DNA of 64,000 nt from JBBDJB01 sp040880125. GTDB taxonomy: Bacteria > Planctomycetota > Planctomycetia > Pirellulales > JBBDJB01. A program made the position numbers and the translations under genes. Shown piece after piece: positions 9,203-17,794 of the stretch; the first letter of the stretch is position 1, and each line of letters begins with the position of its first letter. Location of the stretch: the NCBI GenBank assembly GCA_040880125.1, contig JBBDJB010000018.1, forward strand, positions 368,093 to 432,092. The letters run 5' to 3'. The notes beneath the pieces are model-generated. The model ran no database searches and was not told the origin of the DNA. It saw only the letters and a program-made list of their open reading frames with translations.

Positions 9203-10683
9203 CTATCGTTAAAATCGAGCCCTTTGGCGAAAACGTCGAAGGGCTTTCTCTTTGTGGCGTCTAGTTTTACGTCTCCCAAAGTACGGTTCAAACAAACCGC
9301 GTCGAGTATCTCGCGCCGAACGCGATTGTTTGAACCGCGCCAGATTTCCGCCGCGTTCTGCGTCCAGTCGAAGAGCGCCACGGCCGTTTCGGCACCGGCC
9401 GGATCGATGTCGCCAAACTGGGCCATCGTCTCCTCCGCCCTGGCCGCTTCGGCCTTGAGTTCGTTTGACTTCGCCTTGTAGATGACCTCTTCAACCGTGC
9501 CCGCGAGGTAGGCGTTCAATAGCCGATCCTGCATGGTCGCCAACTCCGTCTTCCGTTTGGCCAGCGACTTCGACTGTTGCCGTCGATAGACCGTTAGATC
9601 GGCCACGGCCGCATGTAGCTCGGTGCGGAACCACGCGGCGAGATCGGGCGTCGCCAGACGCATCGTGGCCAAGTCCTCTACGACCGCCCGCTCAAGCTCG
9701 TCTGCCTTCCAACGAACCCGCGGATGGTCCTCGCCAGGGCGGTTGTTCGCGCAGCGATAGTAGATGTGCTCGCGTATGCCGCCGCCTTTAAGTTTGCGGC
9801 GGATGCGTTCGCCGGTGATGGATTGACCGCAATACACACAGCGGAACACGCCGCCGGCCAGCGGCAGGTCGGGCGACCCTGTTCGCCGGTTCCGGCCATG
9901 CAGCAAGTCCTGGCAGAGGTCGAAGGTATTGCGGTCGATGAGCCGGCGATACTTTCCCTCGAATATCTGCCCGTTGCGGTGCAACTCACCGATGTAGAAG
10001 CGATTATTGAGAATGTACGAAAGCGCCGTGCGGTGGAATTTGGGCTGGCTATTGCGGTAGACGTGCCCCTCGCGTTGGAGTTGGTCCGCCAGCGATTGGA
10101 AGGTGTGGCCGCCGGTGGCATAAAGTTCAAACATGCGAACCAACGTCCGCGACTTCTCTGGATGCGGCTGGACTGGCTCGTCGCGGTCCTCAACGTTTAT
10201 GTATCCGAACGGTGCATGCCCGGTCGGCCAGCCTTGGCGCACCTTCTCATCCATCCCCTTCAGCACTTCCGACCGAAGGTTGTCGCTGTAATACTGGGCG
10301 ACCGCCGCCATAACGTTGAATGATAGTGCCCCAGCGGCACCGGGGCCGAATTGGTTGTCGACGAAGGCCAGTTGCACCCCGCAGGCGTCTTCGAGTTCTT
10401 GCAGGCGAACCGCGTCCCTCATGTTTCGGCAGACGCGGTCGAGCTTGTGACTCAAGATCGCTTTGATCTTTTCCTTCTTGGCGTTGGCCTTCACCCAGGC
10501 GAACATCTCATTGAAGGCGCGTCGTTCGGCACCGCGCTTCGCCGACTCGGCCACGACGAACTCGCGAACGACGTGCCAGCCGTTGGCCTGGGCCCGGTCG
10601 CGGTTGACGCGAAGCTGGGCATCGATTGAATATCCCTCTCGCTGCTCGCGGGACGACACCCGCGCCCAGATGACAACATTCAT
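9184..10683 (-). CDS. Large serine recombinase (integrase)
   Basis: A 499-residue large serine recombinase. The N-terminal resolvase domain starts with IWARVSSREQREGYS (nucleophile Ser10) and includes SHKLDRVCRNMRD (conserved SRL/DRLxR region). A recombinase domain follows (GHAPFGY, then ALSYILNNRFYIGEL), then a zinc-ribbon (CVYCGQSITG and YYRCANN) and a long coiled-coil at about 370-440. Family members catalyse site-specific integration and excision of phages and islands. The last six codons and the stop lie inside the 3' half of tRNA-Pro, so attachment rebuilds both gene ends. The start overlaps the stop of the upstream small gene by ATGA, implying coupled translation. Confidence 0.95.
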   Translation of the reverse strand: MNVVIWARVSSREQREGYSIDAQLRVNRDRAQANGWHVVREFVVAESAKRGAERRAFNEMFAWVKANAKKEKIKAILSHKLDRVCRNMRDAVRLQELEDACGVQLAFVDNQFGPGAAGALSFNVMAAVAQYYSDNLRSEVLKGMDEKVRQGWPTGHAPFGYINVEDRDEPVQPHPEKSRTLVRMFELYATGGHTFQSLADQLQREGHVYRNSQPKFHRTALSYILNNRFYIGELHRNGQIFEGKYRRLIDRNTFDLCQDLLHGRNRRTGSPDLPLAGGVFRCVYCGQSITGERIRRKLKGGGIREHIYYRCANNRPGEDHPRVRWKADELERAVVEDLATMRLATPDLAAWFRTELHAAVADLTVYRRQQSKSLAKRKTELATMQDRLLNAYLAGTVEEVIYKAKSNELKAEAARAEETMAQFGDIDPAGAETAVALFDWTQNAAEIWRGSNNRVRREILDAVCLNRTLGDVKLDATKRKPFDVFAKGLDFNDSRGDRI

Positions 10684-11036
10684 TTCTCCTTCTCCTCTTT
10701 GGCACGCAACAGAACTTCCGCGAGCCGACGGACGTTCATCAATATTTCAATGGCCTCTTCCTCGCTGATCACTCGGCCGTAAGCCTTCGACCAGACGCGG
10801 CGGGCCTCGGCGATCCGTTCGTCGGAAAGCCATTGCGTGGAAAGCGGGCGTGCGGCGACCGAACCGTGCTCGGGTCCATGATGCCCGGTTCGCTCCCGAA
10901 GTCCAGCTAGTTGCGGCGAAGCAGGCACGGAAAGCTCCCCAAAAATACGGGCCTGGAAACAGTGGCCGTTCCCGGGCCGCGATCTCTGGTTGAAATTATC
11001 CGCGCCGATTACGGACACGTCTGCGGACAAACGCAT
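10680..11036 (-). CDS. Small protein coupled to the recombinase
   Basis: The reverse-strand frame of up to 118 residues ends in ATGA overlap with the recombinase start. The convincing part is residues about 67-118: WLSDERIAEARRVWSKAYG, then EEEAIEILMNVRRLAEVLL, a helical, charged module that I associate with small proteins found before recombinases in planctomycete elements. The N-terminal 60 residues look poorly conserved, and the true start may be an internal GTG near 10928. Likely roles are a recombination directionality factor or a regulator of the recombinase; neither is shown by the sequence. Confidence 0.6.
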   Translation of the reverse strand: MRLSADVSVIGADNFNQRSRPGNGHCFQARIFGELSVPASPQLAGLRERTGHHGPEHGSVAARPLSTQWLSDERIAEARRVWSKAYGRVISEEEAIEILMNVRRLAEVLLRAKEEKEK

Positions 11037-11108
11037 GCGCGACGAAACTCATATGCGGCGCATGTCCCTGGTCGCTCGCGCATGTCCCGCGCATACGCTG
11101 CGCATATG
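11030..11108. promoter_or_regulatory. Cluster of GCGCAT repeats between divergent operons
   Basis: This short stretch repeats the core GCGCAT (or its complement) about six times. Two copies of GCGCATGTCCC start at 11058 and 11078, exactly 20 bases apart, and further copies (GCGCATAC, GCGCATATG) follow at 11089 and 11100. CATATGCG near 11050 and GCATGCGC near 11033 extend it. The helical-turn spacing and the position between the recombinase operon and the topoisomerase-like operon suggest binding sites for an element-encoded regulator, or iterons of an origin. Confidence 0.45.
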
Positions 11109-11312
11109 ACTTCAGGTGTCCGTATTCCCGTGCTGCTCGATCGCTTTAAACTCAAATAGTGGTTTCACACATGATCGTGATTGGTGTCGCCGACCGTGAT
11201 CGATTTTCGTGGCCGCGATGAAGCGGATCGACCGAACGTCCGGCTAATTACCGCTCCCCAAAGTAAAAAAGCCCGGTGGCTGGCAGGCCAATCCGGGCGG
11301 GAAGGAATTGCA

Positions 11313-12935
11313 ATGAAGTGTAAAGGCAAGGACGCCGTCATTCCACGGCCGGCCACTGAAAATGTAAAAAGTGGCGATTCGCAAAAGCCGAAAAACCGTG
11401 GTTTATCGCCGCGGCCGAAACTGACCCGAACGACGTTCAAGACCTCTCGCGAGATGGACTTCTTCTCGGCGAGGGAGCTTATCACGCAGACCGGCCATGC
11501 CGTCGCCGAATGGCCGCTGGTCATTGCCAAGGAACTGATCGACAACGCGCTGGACGCCTGCGAAGAGGCGGACATCGCGCCGATCATCGACGTGACCGCT
11601 GACCGAACCGGCATCACGGTACGCGACAACGGACCCGGCTTGCCGAAGGAGACACTCGCCTCGGCGCTCGACTTCACGATCAGGGCCAGCAGTCGAGAAG
11701 CCTACGTTTCTCCGACTCGCGGTGCCCAGGGAAACGCCCTCAAGACCCTATTTCCCATGCCGTGGGTGGTCGACCCGGAGCAAGGCCGCATGATCGTCGT
11801 CACTGGCGGCAAGCGGCACGTCATCACCTGCGGGTGCGACCCCATCTCCCAACGTGCCGTCGTTCACGATGACGTGACCGATGCCCCAAAATGTAAAAAA
11901 CGCACATTAGCGGGCGGCAAGAGAAAGCAAGGTTTATCGTCGTGCGGGACAGAGATCAGGATCGAGTGGGGCGAGCGGACAACGGTTCGCCGGATTCATC
12001 GTCGTAAAGCCAACGGGAATTGGGTGGCCGAGGAAGTGCGCACGGTCGAATGGCCATTCGGACTCTGCCCGCTGGGCACTCGTGGACATGGCTGGAGCTT
12101 CGCCGACCAGTTACGGCAACTGGTCGAGGGATTCGCGATGCTCAACCCACACGCCGCGATCACGCTGAATTGGTTCGGCAACTCGTTCGCCTGGCAGGCA
12201 ACCGATACGACCTGGGAAAAATGGAAGCCCAGCAAGCCCACGTCGCCGCACTGGTACGAGCAGCGACATCTTGAGCGGCTGATCGGCGCCTATGTCACGC
12301 ATGACCGGGAGCACGGTCAGGACCGGCTGGTTTCGGACTTTATCGCCGAGTTTGACGGGCTGGCTGGATCTCAAAAGCGGTCCAAGGTTCTGACCGATAC
12401 CGATCTGCATCGCGCCCCTCTGTCATCGCTTGTTGATGACAACCGCTTCGACGCGGCTCGCATTGCCGCCCTGCTGGGAGCGATGCAAAAGCATAGCAGG
12501 CCCGTGAAGTCGAAGCGGCTGGGAATCATTGGCGAGGATCACCTGCGCGAACGGCTGTTGGCGATGGGGATTCATCCCCCGTCGTTTCAGTATCGCAAGC
12601 AGCTCTCCAAGGACGGGCTGCCCGGCGTGCTCGAATCGGCTTTCGGGTGGCTTGGCGAAGACGCCAACGATTCGCGCCGCATCTACACGGGCGCGAATTG
12701 GTCCGCCGCGATCAAGAATCCGTTTCGTTCATTCGGTGGAACCGGCGAAGGACTGGAAAGAACGTTGGCCGAAATGCGAGCGACCAGTAATGAGCCGATC
12801 GTGTTCGTGCTCCATCTGGCTCACCCACGAATCGAATTCACCGATCGCGGAAAATCGGCGCTGCTCATGGACGAACAGGAGCACAACGAACAAGACAGCA
12901 ACGACGACAACCAAGGATGGGAGGACGACGAATGA
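11313..12935 (+). CDS. Topo VI-B-like GHKL ATPase (type IIB topoisomerase B subunit)
   Basis: A 540-residue protein with a Bergerat-fold ATPase. The N-box IAKELIDNALDACEEA (Glu74, Asn78), the G1 box VRDNGPGLP and the G2 region TRGAQGNALKTL are clear. Near the C-terminus FTDRGKSALL holds the lysine (about Lys514) that in Topo VI-B and Topo VIII reaches back to the ATP. The tail is acidic (EDDE). The ATG at 11313 has GGAAGG upstream; the frame is open to 11181 but without a good start. The stop overlaps the next gene, which encodes the A-subunit-like partner. Two in-frame Lys-rich patches (residues about 16-33 and 192-209) are AT-rich and share flanking sequence, suggesting small insertions. 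Predicted role: ATP-driven duplex passage or double-strand cleavage together with the A subunit. Confidence 0.87.
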   Translation: MKCKGKDAVIPRPATENVKSGDSQKPKNRGLSPRPKLTRTTFKTSREMDFFSARELITQTGHAVAEWPLVIAKELIDNALDACEEADIAPIIDVTADRTGITVRDNGPGLPKETLASALDFTIRASSREAYVSPTRGAQGNALKTLFPMPWVVDPEQGRMIVVTGGKRHVITCGCDPISQRAVVHDDVTDAPKCKKRTLAGGKRKQGLSSCGTEIRIEWGERTTVRRIHRRKANGNWVAEEVRTVEWPFGLCPLGTRGHGWSFADQLRQLVEGFAMLNPHAAITLNWFGNSFAWQATDTTWEKWKPSKPTSPHWYEQRHLERLIGAYVTHDREHGQDRLVSDFIAEFDGLAGSQKRSKVLTDTDLHRAPLSSLVDDNRFDAARIAALLGAMQKHSRPVKSKRLGIIGEDHLRERLLAMGIHPPSFQYRKQLSKDGLPGVLESAFGWLGEDANDSRRIYTGANWSAAIKNPFRSFGGTGEGLERTLAEMRATSNEPIVFVLHLAHPRIEFTDRGKSALLMDEQEHNEQDSNDDNQGWEDDE

Positions 12936-14179
12936 GTATCACGGGCGAAGACATTCTCAAAGTCACTCAGAGCGTCACAAAAAAATGGACCAAGCAGCGC
13001 AAGGCCGAGGAACGCGGATCGCGGACGCCACGAATGTACGCCTACTCTGATCGAGTGAACTTCTCCGACGTGGCGGCGCATATTTTGCCGAAGGCGTATG
13101 AGAAAGCCAGCGGTGGCGGGAAATATTCCGTCAGTAAACGCCAGCTTTATTATGCGTCGCGCGAGGCGTTCAAAGAGGCGACGGGACGGCCGATCGAATA
13201 TCCCTATTTCGCTCAGACGTTGCTGGTCCAGTATTTGAACCGGACGCCGGTTACAGGCGCCTGGAAGGTAACAGCCGATCCGCGCGGCAACCTGACGATC
13301 CCTAATTCCCACTCCGAGATTCGTGTCCCCTGCGGCACGCTGGCGATAGAACGACACCTCCGTGAGGCCGCCGGAGAGATCGCGTTCGACGACGACATCG
13401 GCGATTCGCTTCCCATAGAGTGGCCGTCCAAGGCGGAGGGCCAGCGCTACCAAGCGGTCCTCTACATCGAGAAAGAGGGCTTCGAGCCGCTGCTGAAAGA
13501 AGCCCGGATCGCTGAGCAGTTCGATTTAGCGATTATGTCCTGCAAGGGGCAGTCCGTGGTTGCCGCCCGGCAGTTTGTCGATCACGCCTGCCGCGTCGAT
13601 GGCGGCGTCCCGCTACTCGTCGTGCATGATTTCGACAAGCATGGTTTCGAGATTTCGCAACGGCTGACGAGCATCTCCGATTGGGCGGACGACAACGATC
13701 GCGTCGCATACTATTTTGAAAACGAGATCAATGTCACCGACCTGGGTTTGCGACTTGACGACGTTCACAAATACGAATTGCAATCCGAGACCTGCAAGCC
13801 TGCTCGCAAATTTGCCAAGGACTTGATTTGCACCGACGACGAAAAAACCTTCCTCAAAAGCGGCACTCGCGTCGAGCTCAACGCCTTTTCTTCGCCGCAA
13901 TTCGTCGAATGGCTCGAAGGGAAACTGACCGAGCAAGGTTTGAATAAGAGGCTCGTCCCCCGCGACAACGTGCTGAAAGTCGCTTACCGCCGCGCGATCG
14001 CCTTGGCGAAGATCAATTCCGCCCTGGAGGACGCCGTGGAACAAGCCACGAATGATGCTGAACAAACAAGGGTTCCCAAAACACTGCGCCGCCAATTGCG
14101 AAAGGCGATGGCAGAATCGCCAGCCATCGCGTGGGACGGGGCGCTCTACAAGTTAGTTAAGGACACACTGGACTCGTAA
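12917..14179 (+). CDS. Topo VI-A / Spo11-like protein with Toprim domain
   Basis: Overlaps the ATPase gene by 19 bases, the mark of an obligate pair. The probable start is the ATG at 12932 (MSITGEDILK), giving 415 residues. A winged-helix (5Y-CAP-like) region contains KRQLYYASREAFKEATG; the second Tyr of the pair (about residue 74 from the open-frame start less five) matches the catalytic tyrosine of LREIYY in Topo VI-A/Spo11. The Toprim fold follows with AVLYIEKEGF (metal-binding Glu) and LLVVHDFDKHGFEI (the DxD, matching DGDPxG of Topo VI-A). Length is close to Topo VI-A. In its family the protein makes staggered double-strand breaks with two-base overhangs. Such pairs are rare in bacteria outside mobile elements. 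Confidence 0.87.
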   Translation: MGGRRMSITGEDILKVTQSVTKKWTKQRKAEERGSRTPRMYAYSDRVNFSDVAAHILPKAYEKASGGGKYSVSKRQLYYASREAFKEATGRPIEYPYFAQTLLVQYLNRTPVTGAWKVTADPRGNLTIPNSHSEIRVPCGTLAIERHLREAAGEIAFDDDIGDSLPIEWPSKAEGQRYQAVLYIEKEGFEPLLKEARIAEQFDLAIMSCKGQSVVAARQFVDHACRVDGGVPLLVVHDFDKHGFEISQRLTSISDWADDNDRVAYYFENEINVTDLGLRLDDVHKYELQSETCKPARKFAKDLICTDDEKTFLKSGTRVELNAFSSPQFVEWLEGKLTEQGLNKRLVPRDNVLKVAYRRAIALAKINSALEDAVEQATNDAEQTRVPKTLRRQLRKAMAESPAIAWDGALYKLVKDTLDS

Positions 14180-14603
14180 GTAACACAAATGGATTTGGAG
14201 AGGTTGGTTGTCGCCCGTGGTTTTTTTCACGGTCCGGGGTTACGGTGAGCCGGTACTTTTTCCCCGCCACAAAAAAGAATCGGTCAAGAAAAACGGGCAG
14301 CGGTTAAAACCTCCCGCTGTTGGCGTAATGTTGGGACGCGGCCGCGAGGCCGTAACTGGCAACATGAAAGAGAAGCACGAAACGATGGTTCCGCTTGCGA
14401 GCGGTTTTCCTGGCAACGGGCTGGTACTTGATCCAGCACTCCGGGCTCCGTCCAGGTCGATAAGTGACAGTTCAAAAAACCGTCGAGTGACAGTTTCTCA
14501 GCGCCACGCATAGCCAAGTACGGTCGGGACAACCAAAAACAGAAAACGCGGCTAACCCTTAAGTCACTGGGGAAGCCCGGGGTGCGGACTGAGGATCCGA
14601 GAG
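14180..14603. other. Gene-poor gap with IS-end-like repeats
   Basis: About 420 bases without a convincing gene. An open frame of about 100 codons at 14208-14513 has no ribosome binding site and no recognisable protein pattern. Two direct copies of GTGACAGTT at 14464 and 14487, 23 bases apart, resemble the repeated termini of IS21-like elements and may mark a lost insertion. An inverted repeat CCGTG/CACGG around a T-tract lies at 14215-14232. Confidence 0.4.
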
Positions 14604-14834
14604 ATGAGCAAGATGGACATTGAAAAACCGACTAATCCTCCACTCGAAGCGATATCGCCGGCGATCAGCCAGAGCATCGACTGGTACTCCGAAGGACAAG
14701 GACGAATCGTTGAAGTGGCTGGCGTTCGGATAAAAGTGCGGTTGGTCAGTCGCAAGGGACGAAAGGCGCGGATCGCGATTTCCGCGCCACCCAACGCTAG
14801 GTTTTCGGATTTGGAATCGCACGGGGAGTATTAG
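14604..14834 (+). CDS. Small hypothetical protein, weakly CsrA-like
   Basis: A 76-residue protein. The second half reads GRIVEVAGVRIKVRLVSRKG followed by RKARIAISAP, alternating hydrophobic and charged residues that predict beta strands. The order resembles the RNA-binding regulator CsrA (GESIVIGD...VTVLEV...RLGIEAP), but the N-terminal LxLxRK signature of CsrA is missing, so this is only a resemblance. GAGAG precedes the ATG. It stands alone in the element between the topoisomerase-like pair and the methyltransferase. A small RNA- or DNA-binding regulator is possible. Confidence 0.5.
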   Translation: MSKMDIEKPTNPPLEAISPAISQSIDWYSEGQGRIVEVAGVRIKVRLVSRKGRKARIAISAPPNARFSDLESHGEY

Positions 14835-15023
14835 CTGGATTGGTCGCTGGTGACTTTTTGAGTCGCCGTTGATTGAACGTGTGGACCTGAATCGGATATA
14901 ATAAATTGAATCTATGACTCAGCGGCAGGTCGTTTCTGGTCCGCCTGCCCGCCGCCCTGGATTGCCGGGGCCGCGCTCCGCGACTCGGAGCCACCAGCAC
15001 AACTTTGTGCCGAGGTGCGCTCC

Positions 15024-16415
15024 ATGGAAGTCGAATCTTGGGCGATTGACCGAATCCTGCCTTACGACAACAACCCACGTCAGAACGACCAGGCCGTCGA
15101 CGCCGTGGCGGCCAGCATCCGCGAGTTCGGCTTTCGGCAGCCGATCGTGGTTGACGAGCAGGGCGTGATCATCGTCGGCCATACGCGGTGGAAGGCTGCG
15201 CAGAAGCTGGACCTCGACACTGTGCCGGTCCACGTGGCTACAGGCCTGAGTGCCGAGAAGGCCAAGGCGTACCGCATCGCGGACAACCAGTCGTCGAACC
15301 TCTCCGATTGGAACTTCGACCTGCTGACCGCCGAACTGCTCGAGTTGCGTGAGCTCGACTTCGACCTGGACCTGATCGGGTTTACGCCCGACGAGATGGA
15401 CCGCTTCTTCGGCTCGGAAGTCAAGGAGGGCGAGTGCGATCCGGACGACGTGCCCGAGCCGCCCGACGAAGCGACGACGCAGCTTGGCGACCTGTGGATC
15501 CTCGGCAACCACCGGCTGCTGTGCGGCGACAGCAGCAGTCCGCAGGACGTGGACCGGCTGCTCGAAGGTGCGACGATCCACCTGGTCAACACCGACCCGC
15601 CTTACAACGTGAAGGTTGAGCCGCGCAGCAACAACGCGATCGCCGCGGGGCTGAGTTCCTTCTCCAACGACGCGGCCGCCAAAAAACTCAAGTCGGGCCA
15701 GGGAAATGCCGCGTTTGACATCGCTCGCGGCAAGACCAAGATGCCAGGCCAGCATCACCAGCAGTTCGACCTGGCTCGCCATCCAGAGAAGGCCAAGCCC
15801 ACGCAGAAGAAGATGCGGGCCAAGGACCGGCCGCTGGCGAACGACTTTGTGACCGACGAGGCGTTCGACATCCTGCTCGACGCCTGGTTCGGCAATATGG
15901 CGCGTGTACTCGCGCCAGGACGTAGCTTTTACATCTGGGGCGGTTACGCCAACCTGGGCAACTATCCGCCGTTCCTCAAGAAGCACGGCCTCTACTTCAG
16001 CCAGGGGATCGTGTGGGACAAGCAGCACCCGGTGCTCACCCGCAAAGATTTCATGGGCGCGTTCGAAATCTGCTTCTACGGCTGGCGTGAGGGAGCGGGC
16101 CACAAGTTCTTCGGGCCCAACAACGCCACCGACCTATGGCACGTCAAAAAGATCAACCCGCAGTCGATGGTCCACCTCACCGAGAAGCCGGTGGAGCTGG
16201 CCACGCGTGCCATCCAGTATTCGACTCACACCGGTGAGAACGTACTGGACCTGTTCGGTGGCAGCGGCAGCACGCTCGTAGGCTGCGAGCAGACCGGACG
16301 TAAAGCATTCCTGATGGAACTAGACGCGCCCTACTGCGATGTGATCGTCGAGCGGTGGGAAAAGTTCACCGGCAACAAGGCCCAGCGCGTCGCGGTCGAG
16401 AAGGTGGTGGCATGA
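15024..16415 (+). CDS. ParB-like domain fused to DNA methyltransferase
   Basis: A 463-residue phage-type fusion. Residues 1-120 form a ParB/sulfiredoxin-like nuclease domain (ILPYDNNPRQN, IVVDEQGVIIVGHTRWKAA). Residues about 155-455 form an amino-methyltransferase with the catalytic motif DPPYN (191-195) and the AdoMet motif FGGSGST (about 411-417), in beta-class order. It should methylate adenine N6 or cytosine N4. The middle insert KKLKSGQGNAAFDIARGKTKMPGQ is Lys-rich and may help target recognition. GAGGT seven bases before the ATG at 15024 supports this start. The stop overlaps the next gene by ATGA. In phage-like elements such fusions protect element DNA from restriction; no cognate nuclease is adjacent. 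Confidence 0.9.
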   Translation: MEVESWAIDRILPYDNNPRQNDQAVDAVAASIREFGFRQPIVVDEQGVIIVGHTRWKAAQKLDLDTVPVHVATGLSAEKAKAYRIADNQSSNLSDWNFDLLTAELLELRELDFDLDLIGFTPDEMDRFFGSEVKEGECDPDDVPEPPDEATTQLGDLWILGNHRLLCGDSSSPQDVDRLLEGATIHLVNTDPPYNVKVEPRSNNAIAAGLSSFSNDAAAKKLKSGQGNAAFDIARGKTKMPGQHHQQFDLARHPEKAKPTQKKMRAKDRPLANDFVTDEAFDILLDAWFGNMARVLAPGRSFYIWGGYANLGNYPPFLKKHGLYFSQGIVWDKQHPVLTRKDFMGAFEICFYGWREGAGHKFFGPNNATDLWHVKKINPQSMVHLTEKPVELATRAIQYSTHTGENVLDLFGGSGSTLVGCEQTGRKAFLMELDAPYCDVIVERWEKFTGNKAQRVAVEKVVA

Positions 16416-16774
16416 TCTACCTGGCCAGCCCGTATTCGCACGACGACGCGAACGTACGTGAGGCCCGCTACGAAGCGGCGTGTCGCGCAGTGGCAAGTCT
16501 GCTGCGATCAGGTTGCTTCGCCTACTCCCCGATCGTGCACAGCCATCCCTTGGCCGCGTACGGTCTGCCGACCGACTGGAAGTTTTGGGAATCGATCGAC
16601 CGTCGTCACTTATCGCACTGCGATGAGCTCGCGGTGCTCACGCTCGATGGCTGGACGACAAGCGTCGGCGTGCAGGCTGAGATACGGATCGCACATGAGT
16701 ACGGCAAACCGGTGCGCTACGTCGCGCCAGAGCACGCGACATGCGAAATCGCGAAAACGGAGGACGCCACGTGA
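16412..16774 (+). CDS. DUF1937 family protein
   Basis: A 120-residue protein that starts MIYLASPYSH and has the pattern of DUF1937: YSPIVHSHPLAAYG, WESIDRRHLSHCDELAVLTLDGW, and VGVQAEIRIAHEYGKPVRYV. The fold is thought to be like nucleoside 2-deoxyribosyltransferases, so a nucleotide-related role is possible, but activity is not established for the family. It is common in phages. Translation is coupled to the methyltransferase by an ATGA overlap, so both belong to one operon. Confidence 0.85.
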   Translation: MIYLASPYSHDDANVREARYEAACRAVASLLRSGCFAYSPIVHSHPLAAYGLPTDWKFWESIDRRHLSHCDELAVLTLDGWTTSVGVQAEIRIAHEYGKPVRYVAPEHATCEIAKTEDAT

Positions 16775-16968
16775 ACGCGACATTTGCGCCGTGTGGCGTT
16801 CCGTGCATTGCGCGATCCCGTGATCGCGCGAAACAAGAGCGCGCGACACGCGGCAACACAGGGCCGCGTACGCCAGGATTTTTCATAGGTACTTCCCCGC
16901 GATATGTCCCGCTCGGTTCCCCCCCGCCGCGCCATTTTTACAAACAGCGCGTTGTTTCCGGTAAGTAA
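16771..16968 (+). CDS. Possible small protein with hairpin in coding sequence
   Basis: A GTG start overlapping the stop of DUF1937 (GTGA) and preceded by GGAGGA opens a 65-codon frame. The product starts MNATFAPCGVPCIARSRDR and is not recognised. A perfect eight-base inverted repeat, GCGCGATC/GATCGCGC with a four-base loop (16810-16829), lies inside it and could instead be an RNA or DNA regulatory structure. Coding status is uncertain. Confidence 0.35.
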   Translation: MNATFAPCGVPCIARSRDRAKQERATRGNTGPRTPGFFIGTSPRYVPLGSPPPRHFYKQRVVSGK

Positions 16969-17146
16969 GTAAGCGGCGATGAATGAACTCGACCTAGGCT
17001 ACCTGGCTTGCCACGACTAAAGTTGCGATCTCACGTTTTCCTCGGGAATTCAAGGGTTTGGCCGATTGAGGGGCTTTACGCGATCGACCGACTCGGCGCG
17101 CGAATCGGAGCGATTTCGCCGCCTTCCAAGTAAGCGGAATTAAACG

Positions 17147-17794
17147 ATGCCGGATCAAACCGCCCCCACCGCCGCCCAACGCATCGACTCCGATCTGGTA
17201 GCCAGCGCGTACCGCAAGGTTGTGAATCGGCAGGAGCTGACGGCGCAGGAACGGGCCGCGCTGAAGCGCCACGAGAAGGAGAAGGAGGAGCGGCTCCGCT
17301 GGGAATACTACGAGTCGATCCCGCAGAAGCACTGGCGGCAAATGTCTGGCCGCCAGACCAAGGTGATCAATGAGCAGGCGAAGCGCTACGGCATCCCCTT
17401 CGGCGGTGCCAACATTAACCTGCCGGACGTCGTGCGAGCGATGCACGACTTCCTGGCCGAGAACGCGATCCGGCTATCCCGCGACGACGACCCGCTGATG
17501 CAAGGCGGCGGCAGTCCGGCGCTGGAGCGGTACCGCGAGGAGCGTGCGGCTTTGGCCCGGCTCGACCGGCAGGAGCGCGAGGGCCAGCTGATTCCTCGCA
17601 GCGACGTGCGCGAGGCGCTGGGGCGGATCGCGTCGATCGTGCGTGGGGCTGGCGACGCAATCCAGCGGCAATTCGGCGCGGCGGCGGCAGAAACGCTTTA
17701 CGAAGCGCTGGACGACGCGCAGCGCGAGATCGACCGTTTCTTCGGCCCGGCCGACGAGGACAATGCTCACCTCTCCGCATCCCACGAAACATGA
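17147..17794 (+). CDS. Phage terminase small subunit-like protein
   Basis: A 215-residue protein with a charged helical N-terminus (RQELTAQERAALKRHEKEKEERLRW in part), a central helix-turn-helix-like segment (SGRQTKVINEQAKRYGIPF, then INLPDVVRAMHDFL), and a C-terminal helix that in Nu1-like proteins mediates contact with the large subunit (LIPRSDVREALGRIASIVRG, then YEALDDAQREIDRFFG). The arrangement directly before a GpA-type large subunit, with a 32-base overlap, supports the call. In its family the small subunit binds the cos/pac site and brings in the large subunit. Confidence 0.8.
   Translation: MPDQTAPTAAQRIDSDLVASAYRKVVNRQELTAQERAALKRHEKEKEERLRWEYYESIPQKHWRQMSGRQTKVINEQAKRYGIPFGGANINLPDVVRAMHDFLAENAIRLSRDDDPLMQGGGSPALERYREERAALARLDRQEREGQLIPRSDVREALGRIASIVRGAGDAIQRQFGAAAAETLYEALDDAQREIDRFFGPADEDNAHLSASHET

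Noticed and set aside
11030..11108. CRISPR array
   Set aside because: The repeats are only 6-11 bases with irregular spacing; there are no 25-40 base repeats with unique spacers, and no cas genes in the window.
14208..14513. Forward frame of 101 codons after the topoisomerase genes
   Set aside because: No ribosome binding site; sequence includes IS-end-like direct repeats and reads as non-coding.
14919..16103. Long reverse-strand open frame (about 394 codons)
   Set aside because: It is antisense to the ParB-methyltransferase, has no ribosome binding site and a product rich in Arg, Val and His without any family pattern; high GC explains the open frame.
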